From positions 4,847,538 to 4,911,537 of the forward strand of contig OZ024787.1 of the NCBI GenBank assembly GCA_964017065.1: a stretch of DNA of 64,000 bases, given 5' to 3'. This document shows positions 57,708-64,000 of the stretch, in pieces. The notes beneath the pieces were generated by a model. It saw nothing but the letters and a program-made list of their open reading frames with translations, had not been told where the DNA came from and ran no database searches. This DNA is from Haliclona indistincta (taxonomy: Eukaryota > Porifera > Demospongiae > Haplosclerida > Chalinidae). Made by a program: the position numbers and the translations under genes. The stretch's first letter is position 1; each line of letters starts with the position of its first letter.

Positions 57708-59359
57708 ATGGTGGTGAAAGGACGCAATCTAGCCGTGCTGAGAGGAAAGGTTGTCTGGATCACAGGAGCCTCGTCTGGTATAGGAGAAGAGCTAGCTTAC
57801 AGCTTAGCAGGGCTCGGATCAAGACTGATTCTGTCAGCTAGGAGAGAAGGAGAGCTGCAGAGAGTACTGGATAATTGCAAAAGTAAGAAAAAAGCTGTAT
57901 ATATAATTATTATTTTAATTAATACATTATTATTTATTATAACATAAAAATTTCATTCAGCTTACTCACCAGCTGAGTACAAGAACGATCACATGATACT
58001 GTGTCTTGATCTGAATGATTGTGATAGTCACGCAGCATTGACTGAACAAGTCATCCAGCGATATGGCAAGGTGAACCAAATTCGATGTCAAAAGTTACGA
58101 TTGTTTTTTTTTCAGGTTGACTATCTAGTGAACAATGCTGGCAGATCGGTCTTTGCCCCAGCAATGGACACACAACTAGATGCTGTCCGAGCAGTCCTAG
58201 AGCTCAACGTCATTGGCACCATCTCACTGACCAAGACACTGCTTCCTCACATGATACAGCAGCACAGTGGAGCCATTGTTGTCATGAGCAGTGTTCTTGG
58301 GAAGCAAGGTTTGCAGTGCAAACACTTAAGCTATACTATGACAGTACATTATCATGCAGGTTTAGCTGGCGTGTCTTCGTATGGAGCAAGCAAGCATGCA
58401 CTTCAAGTAAGAATTTTATGTCAGTCTTAAATATTAAGCTTCTTATGTTAGTTAGTCTATTACACGTAGCTTTATCTTATTTTTTGTATGTTTTCTTTTC
58501 ATTATGTGTTTTTTATTTTATGTATTTTTTCCCTACATCTTAGTGCTACTTTTCACTGTACTATTATAAATAATTAATGACACCACATAATAAATATACA
58601 TTAATTTAAAATTAATCATTTTACATCTATGCTCAAGTATTTGCTGCAATTTTTTCTGAATTCACATACACTTATCTGTGCCCTGCATGCAGGGATACTT
58701 CAATGCACTGCGTATGGAGATAGCTGATTCTGGAGTGAAGGTGATGACTGACCTGTTTAGCAATTCCATCCACAGTCACATTGAAATAGTTAGTGATTGA
58801 TGCCTTGCACAGTGTAATAATTGAACTGTGCTTAAAAATCCAGTGCTTTATCTTATCTATGAAGTCCACAAACAAGTGAAAAATATTGCGTTATTGAATT
58901 ATATTGCATCATGTTATATAGCGTAATTTGTGAGACCCTATACTTGTGTCTATGATCTAAACCATAGTAATATCCTAATTTGCTGTAGCCTAAGGGAAGC
59001 TATTTAAAAGTAGATGGTGTGATTCTTATGAGTGTCAAGAGATGTGCTCACCTGATGACAGTGGCGATGGCTAACAATATCAGTGAAGCATGGATAATGA
59101 GCCAACCAAACTTACTGACCACATACATAGCACAGTATCTACCTGTTTTCCACACATGGTAAGAATTCTTATTGCAGGTACCATATTTGTATTAGCAAAG
59201 CTCAGTCTGAGTCTATTGTGACTTAATCACAGGTTATTGAACTTGCTTGGTCCTAGTTTACTGAGGAAAATGTTCAAGAAGGTATGAAAATGGTGATTAT
59301 TTTATCATAACTTGATATGTTATAATTTACTGCAGAAGAACCGTGGAAAAACAGACTAG
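57708..59359 (+). CDS. DHRS7-like short-chain dehydrogenase, copy A (anchor and PG-loop lost)
   Basis: Eight exons, 57708-57882, 57961-58070, 58116-58308, 58360-58406, 58693-58788, 58989-59158, 59233-59281 and 59336-59359, keep an open frame of 287 aa. The NAD(P) motif TGASSGIGEEL, NNAG, the catalytic S of VVMSSVLG and Y-G-A-S-K are all present. Compared with copy C, about 100 bp of exon 1 encoding the N-terminal membrane segment is deleted: the original ATG now runs into TGA, and an internal ATG at 57708 must serve. In exon 5 an in-frame 24-bp deletion removes the LLICPGPV segment, including the conserved PG near the cofactor. The enzyme is probably inactive or altered, yet it has no stop or frameshift. 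Confidence 0.78.
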
Positions 59360-59514
59360 ATACTTATTAGCCGTGCATCTGGTAGTTCTGACTTTATACA
59401 AAAATTAACGATAATGTTTATTGTTTGCAAAGCACGAGTGCTCGCGTACTCGCATACTCGCGAGATTAACTGCACCTTTTTAGTACCAAAAACTATTTAG
59501 CTAAAAAAATTAAG

Positions 59515-61394
59515 ACGTTGTGGCTATGGTGGTGGTTCCAGTTGTTCTCCTCGTGTCTCGTTCTCCTCATCCTGGTCCAGCTGGTGCGCGTGTTGCTGTC
59601 AGACTGTGATCTACTGCTGTCGCTGTACGCACGAGGGAAAGGACGCAATCTAGCCGCGCTGAGAGGAAAGGTTGTCTGGATCAAAAGAGCCTGAGTACGA
59701 GGCTAGGATCACAGGAGCCTCGTCTGGTATAGGAGAAGAGCTAGCTTACAGCTTGGCAGGGCTCGGATCTAAACTGATACTGTCAGCTATGAGAGAAGGA
59801 GAGCTGCAGAGAGTGCTGGATAATTGCAAAAGTAAGAAAAATAATATTAATGCTGCAATAATATTTTTATTATAACATAAAAATTTCATTCAGCTTACTC
59901 ACCAGCTGAGTACAAGAATGATCACATGATACTGGGTCTTGATCTGAATGATTGTGATAGTCATGCAGCATTGACTGAACAAGTCATCCAGCGATATGGT
60001 AAGGTGAACCAAATTCGATGTCAAAAGTTACGATTGTGTTTTCTCAGGTTGACTATCTAGTGAACAATGCTGGCAGATCGGTCTTTGCCCCAGCAATGAA
60101 CACACAACTAGATGCAGTCCGAGCAGTCCTAGAGCTCAACGTCATTGGCACACTGCTTCCTCACATGATACAGCAGCACAGTGGATCCATTGTTGTCATG
60201 AGCAGTGTTACTGGAAAGCAAGGTTCGATTTCTTCTAGTATTATTCAGTGTTCACATAACGTACAGGTATACCTGGCATGTCGTCTTATGGAGCAAGCAA
60301 GCATGCACTCCAGGTAGGATTTACTATAATATCTAAAAGATGTTCTAAGTGGCAGTATACGGCCATTTTAATGGTTAGCTCACACAAAGAAAATAAACTC
60401 GCCTTCTGAGCCAACTTTTCAAGTCTTTTGGACTGTTATTGATTTCTCCGATTGTATGGTTAATTTTTCATCTTAGCTACATAATTTTATTGTGGTTTAC
60501 AAAAGAACAGGTCTGCGTCCATTTTCAGGAATTTATAAATCCTATGAACCTAAAATAGTTAACACATACTTCTGATTCATAATTTATTTCATTCTCATCC
60601 ATCAAGGGATCTTCAATGCACTGCGTATGGAGATCGCTGATTCTGGAGTGAAGGTTCTGCTCATCTGCCCTGGTCCAGTGTTGACTAACATGTTTAGCAA
60701 CGCTCTCCACAGTCACATTGAAATAGTTAGTTATTTGCTAGTAATCATATCGTACTTGACATGTTCTTAAAATAAAACCACTATTGATAAGCATGTGTGA
60801 ATACATGTACATGACATAAAACCTGGCTGTATGACAAGGAGTGTTGGCTGAAAACAGTGTTATGTCTATAACATTCATTGTTATGTTAATCTTTGTTCCT
60901 TAGACTAAAGGAAGCTACCCTGAGCAAGGTGGTGTGTCTCCTATGAAAGTCAAGCGATGTGCTCACCTGATGGCAGTGGCAATGGCTAACCGTATCAGTG
61001 AAACTTGGTCAATGAACCAACCTTTATTACTGGTCTCCTATATTGCACAGTATTTACCAGTTTTTCACACATGGTAAGTATGAATGCCTAGTTGCTATGG
61101 AAACCTTGCTCGTTTGAACTATGCGATGTATTGTCACTGACACCATAGTGCAGGCAGTAGACTCTGCATTTTAAACCTCAAAATGAGGATTGCCCATTAA
61201 TTTCAATTTTTATCAAACTGAAATGGTGTTGCAGAGCTCTATTTTAGTCATTATAAAACCATTGTACCTTATAATAGGTGGTTGAATTTTGTTGGTCCGA
61301 TGTTATTGAAAATGATATTTGAAAAGGTATGCGAATGATGATCTAGTATGTGTTATTTTATTTCCTGCAGGAGAGCAATGGAAAATTAGACTAG
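59515..61394 (+). pseudogene. DHRS7-like SDR, copy B (broken)
   Basis: Exon order matches the intact copies (exons near 59515-59831, 59894-60003, 60049-60222, about 60267-60313, 60609-60723, 60904-61075, 61279-61327, 61371-61394). It carries at least four lesions. The start ATG is ACG. A 28-bp insertion with a duplicated GATC (about 59682-59709) shifts the frame and adds a stop inside the TGASSGIG motif region. Exon 3 lacks 18 bp encoding ISLTKT. Exon 5 lost one base (GGATCTT for GGATACTT). The PGPV segment missing from copy A is still present here. It retains splice sites and may be transcribed. Confidence 0.85.
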
Positions 61395-61539
61395 AATAGA
61401 CTCATTAGCTAACTAGACACCTCACAATAATGAATTATTCCTGTATTAGTACTACTACTCGCTCGCTCGCTCGCGCTTGAACTGACACCTCGTTACAGCC
61501 ACGTTCCGATGTTGGAACCAGTCCAGATTGTCGAGCAAG

Positions 61540-63796
61540 ATGTTGTGGCTATGGTGGTGGTTCCAGTTGTTCTCCTCGTGTCTCGTTCTCCTCATCCTGG
61601 TCCAGCTGGTGCGCGTGTTGCTGGCAGATTGTGATTTACTGCTGTCGCTGTACGCACGAGGGAAAGGACGCAATCTAGCCGCGCTGAGAGGAAAGGTTGT
61701 CTGGATCACAGGAGCCTCGTCTGGTATAGGAGAAGAGCTAGCTTACAGCTTGGCAGGACTTGGATCAAAACTGATTCTGTCAGCTAGGAGAGAAGGAGAG
61801 CTGCAGAGAGTACTGGATAATTGCAAAAGTAAGAAAAATGGTGCATTCTGCCTGTTTTACATGGAAAATGGGTGTAGCCACACTCCAATAGCACTTAATT
61901 GCCGTATTTGGAACAAAAATATTTCGTACTCTGCAATCACAGAGAGCCCCATAGGGGTGAGTGGGTTGTGGGGTGGGCGGGATTGGGCAGAGATGGCGTT
62001 TTTTTTTGCTAGGAATTTTTTGCCGAAATCATGTCTTCTCATTAAATATTCGCCCCTCTGTAACTTATAGGCCGAGATCTTTTTGCAAAATCCGATACAT
62101 ATGTTTCTTCCTTGTGTACAAAGTTCATGTCTGACATTTTGTGTGGGTGTGGCATGCTTAGGAAAGAAATGCAATTTTTCGTCATTGGGTGGAGCTAGCC
62201 ACGCCCACAAGACGAATGGTGACTTCCTTAGATGATCAGTGTGACTGAGCAGCCTTCAACTAACTGTAGAAACCAAAATAATTATTCGTAATTCTGTTGT
62301 TTGACCACTCCACCCTTAATATTTTCTTCAGCTTATTCGCCAGCTGAGTACAAGAATGACCACATGATACTGTGTCTTGATCTGAATGATTGTGATAGTC
62401 ACGCAGCATTGACTGAACAAGTGATCCAGCGATATGGCAAGGTGAGCAGCCGAGTATCAAGAATATATCCCTGACAAGTAGTTCAGTATGCTTCACACCT
62501 AACAACACCAGTTAGTTGCTAGGCAAACTCATCCAAAAGTAGGGTGATACAAAGGTCAACCTTCTGGTTAGAACAGATACCTGTGCTATATACTGCGTTG
62601 TTTGCTATTAGTGAGCATCTGAAAAGCTTACTCCTATTGTTTTCCTTTACTAGAACTATTTCATTATGCTAGATGTACCAGTCTCTCGATACCTAGTACC
62701 ATTGACCTAATTTGTATCACCAATTTTACACACTTGCCCATTCAATATTTTTCCTGTAAAAATTATTATGTTGAAAAAAAGAAAAAATTACTCCTCGATG
62801 TACAATAAGTGCAGCATAGTTTTGATAACAGCTGTTTTAAACACGTGCATTGAATATAACAAACAGTGGTGCTGTGTTTTTTTTCTGCCTTATAACGAAC
62901 TATGCACAATCGTTCATCAATGTTGTTGTAATCCACACAGGTCGACTATCTGGTGAACAACGCTGGTAGATCACAGAGAGCTGTGGTTACGCAGACTAGC
63001 CTGGAGGTGGACCGAGCTATCATTGAGCTCAACACCATTGGCACCATCTCACTGACCAAGACGCTGCTTCCTCACATGATAAAGCAACGCAGCGGATCCA
63101 TTGTTGTCATGAGCAGTATTGCCGGGAAGCTAGGTTTGAATAATTGTACTTTGTAATTTTATTTTTTGACTTGATCGAGTTTGTAGCTGAACTTATATGT
63201 ACGTGGGATTTAAATGCAAGTTGTAATTAGTATAAATACTTTGCAATTTTTATGAAAAATGGGTGTGGACAGAAACTTAGCTGTTAAAATGTTACTACAA
63301 GGACTTTAGTCCTCTCTTTGTAGCCCAGGCGACCATAAGATCAAAGGCGCCGCTCGGTGGTTATATCTCGTATGCCATGGTATTTTCCAGGAAGTGACGT
63401 CACATAGCAACACTGTAGCAACAAGATGGTGTCGTCAAAAAATGCACGAAAGATTACACTGCCGTCTTTCAGCAACGCACGGTCATTCGCCTCTGATGAC
63501 TTCTATGGAGGCTCTACTACCTGAGCGCTTTGTTTATTAACCATAAGAAGAGGTTCCTTGGCTACAAAATGGTTAACCCATGGCACCTCGACAGTACGCG
63601 ATATAACCTTGGGTTTAATTTTACCACCCTCGGTTACATCGCGTATCGCCTCGGTAGCCATGGGTTAGCCTATACATAGCTTCATGTCCAGGCCTGTGCT
63701 TAGTAATGTATCTGATTAGTGTTGTGAATGTTTTGTCTGCTCCATGCAGGTTCCCCTGGTTCTGCTTCCTACTCTGCTAGCAAGCACGCTCTGCAG
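61540..63796 (+). CDS. DHRS7-like short-chain dehydrogenase, copy C (3' truncated by window)
   Basis: The visible exons 61540-61828, 62332-62441, 62941-63133 and 63750-63796 encode about 213 residues in phase. The N-terminal membrane anchor (MLWLWWWFQLFSSCLVLLIL and following VQLVRVLLADCDLLLSLY) matches DHRS7. The Rossmann TGASSGIGEELAYSLAGLGS, LDLND, NNAG, MSSIAG and the YSASKHA catalytic motif are all intact. DHRS7 proteins are microsomal retinoid/steroid/carbonyl reductases. The last four exons lie beyond the window end. This copy is the best guide to the ancestral gene. Its intron 1 (503 bp) is much longer than in copies A and B (60-80 bp), from an extra insertion. Confidence 0.9.
63572..63669. 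repeat. Imperfect inverted repeat in SDR copy C intron 3
   Basis: Arms 63572-63610 and 63631-63669 (GGTTAACCCATGGCACCTCG against a complement with a few changes) around a 20-bp loop. It is probably a fold-back transposon remnant. A wider relationship with 63320-63440 (TATATCTCGTATGCCATGG) suggests rearranged copies. Confidence 0.6.
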
Positions 63797-64000
63797 GTGA
63801 GCGAGAGAGCACCATCTTATTACAGTGTAGCATCCCAACCATCATCTACAGTGAATTTTGTTTACTTATAATGCAGCCACCTGCTGAGTGACTGTTAGTG
63901 TTTTCACTATCTATATAAATGGCAGTATACTGTTACTTTGAGCTATCTAGCTCGTGAGAGAGAAAAACTAGCAATGTGAAACCCGTTCTGATGTATGAAC
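63797..64000. other. Start of SDR copy C intron 4, window end
   Basis: Intronic sequence after the donor at 63797. The next exon is expected beyond the window. Confidence 0.6.

Overview
The window is eukaryotic: most genes are split by short GT-AG introns, gene density is high, and both strands carry interleaved genes. The gene content is animal: a p40phox-type NADPH oxidase subunit, a SKAP-type adaptor, a RING/B-box protein, LSM11 of the U7 snRNP, class C GPCRs, and two tyrosine-rich single-pass receptors. Intronless GABA-B-like receptors in tandem, compact introns, head-to-head gene pairs and single-pass proteins with many SH2-type sites suggest an early-branching animal, most likely a demosponge. 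That assignment is inference; there is no rRNA or mitochondrial marker here. I joined exons by hand from splice signals, reading phase and remembered family sequences. All joined models keep an open frame.

Layout. 1-4.8 kb: a TA-flanked MITE, a single-exon LRAT-domain gene (-), the last two exons of a Met/Gly-rich protein (+), and a complete ten-exon SAE1 (-). 6.0-17.1 kb: two near-identical intronless class C GPCR genes (+) in a tandem segmental duplication, with a TRIM-like gene (-) and nested transposons between them. The duplicated block carries a broken copy of the 3' end of the next gene. 17.1-23.0 kb: NCF4/p40phox (-), PX-SH3-PB1, head-to-head with a SKAP-like PH/SH3 adaptor (+, 23.2-28.9 kb). 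29.2-30.3 kb: LSM11 (+). 30.7-35.1 kb: ENT4/PMAT-like transporter (-), divergent by 81 bp from a 22-exon WD-repeat gene (+, 35.2-48.7 kb). A multi-pass membrane protein with two C-terminal death-like domains (-) lies inside intron 6 of the WD-repeat gene, and two tRNA-derived SINEs lie in intron 8. 48.9-53.9 kb: a single-pass receptor (+) whose cytoplasmic tail is built from phase-1 cassette exons carrying YxxPhi motifs. 54.0-55.6 kb: a CFAP97D-like ciliary gene (-). 56.1-57.5 kb: a discoidin-like single-pass receptor (+). 57.7-64 kb: three DHRS7-like SDR genes (+): a modified full-length copy, a pseudogene, and an intact copy cut by the window end.

Functional threads. p40phox, the SKAP-like adaptor and two receptors with tyrosine and proline motifs would fit one phosphotyrosine/SH3/PX signalling and oxidative-burst network, but only the p40phox-SKAP pair shares a promoter region. 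The strongest candidates for something undescribed are the death-domain multi-pass protein (37654-39884) and the cassette-tail receptor (48877-53900).
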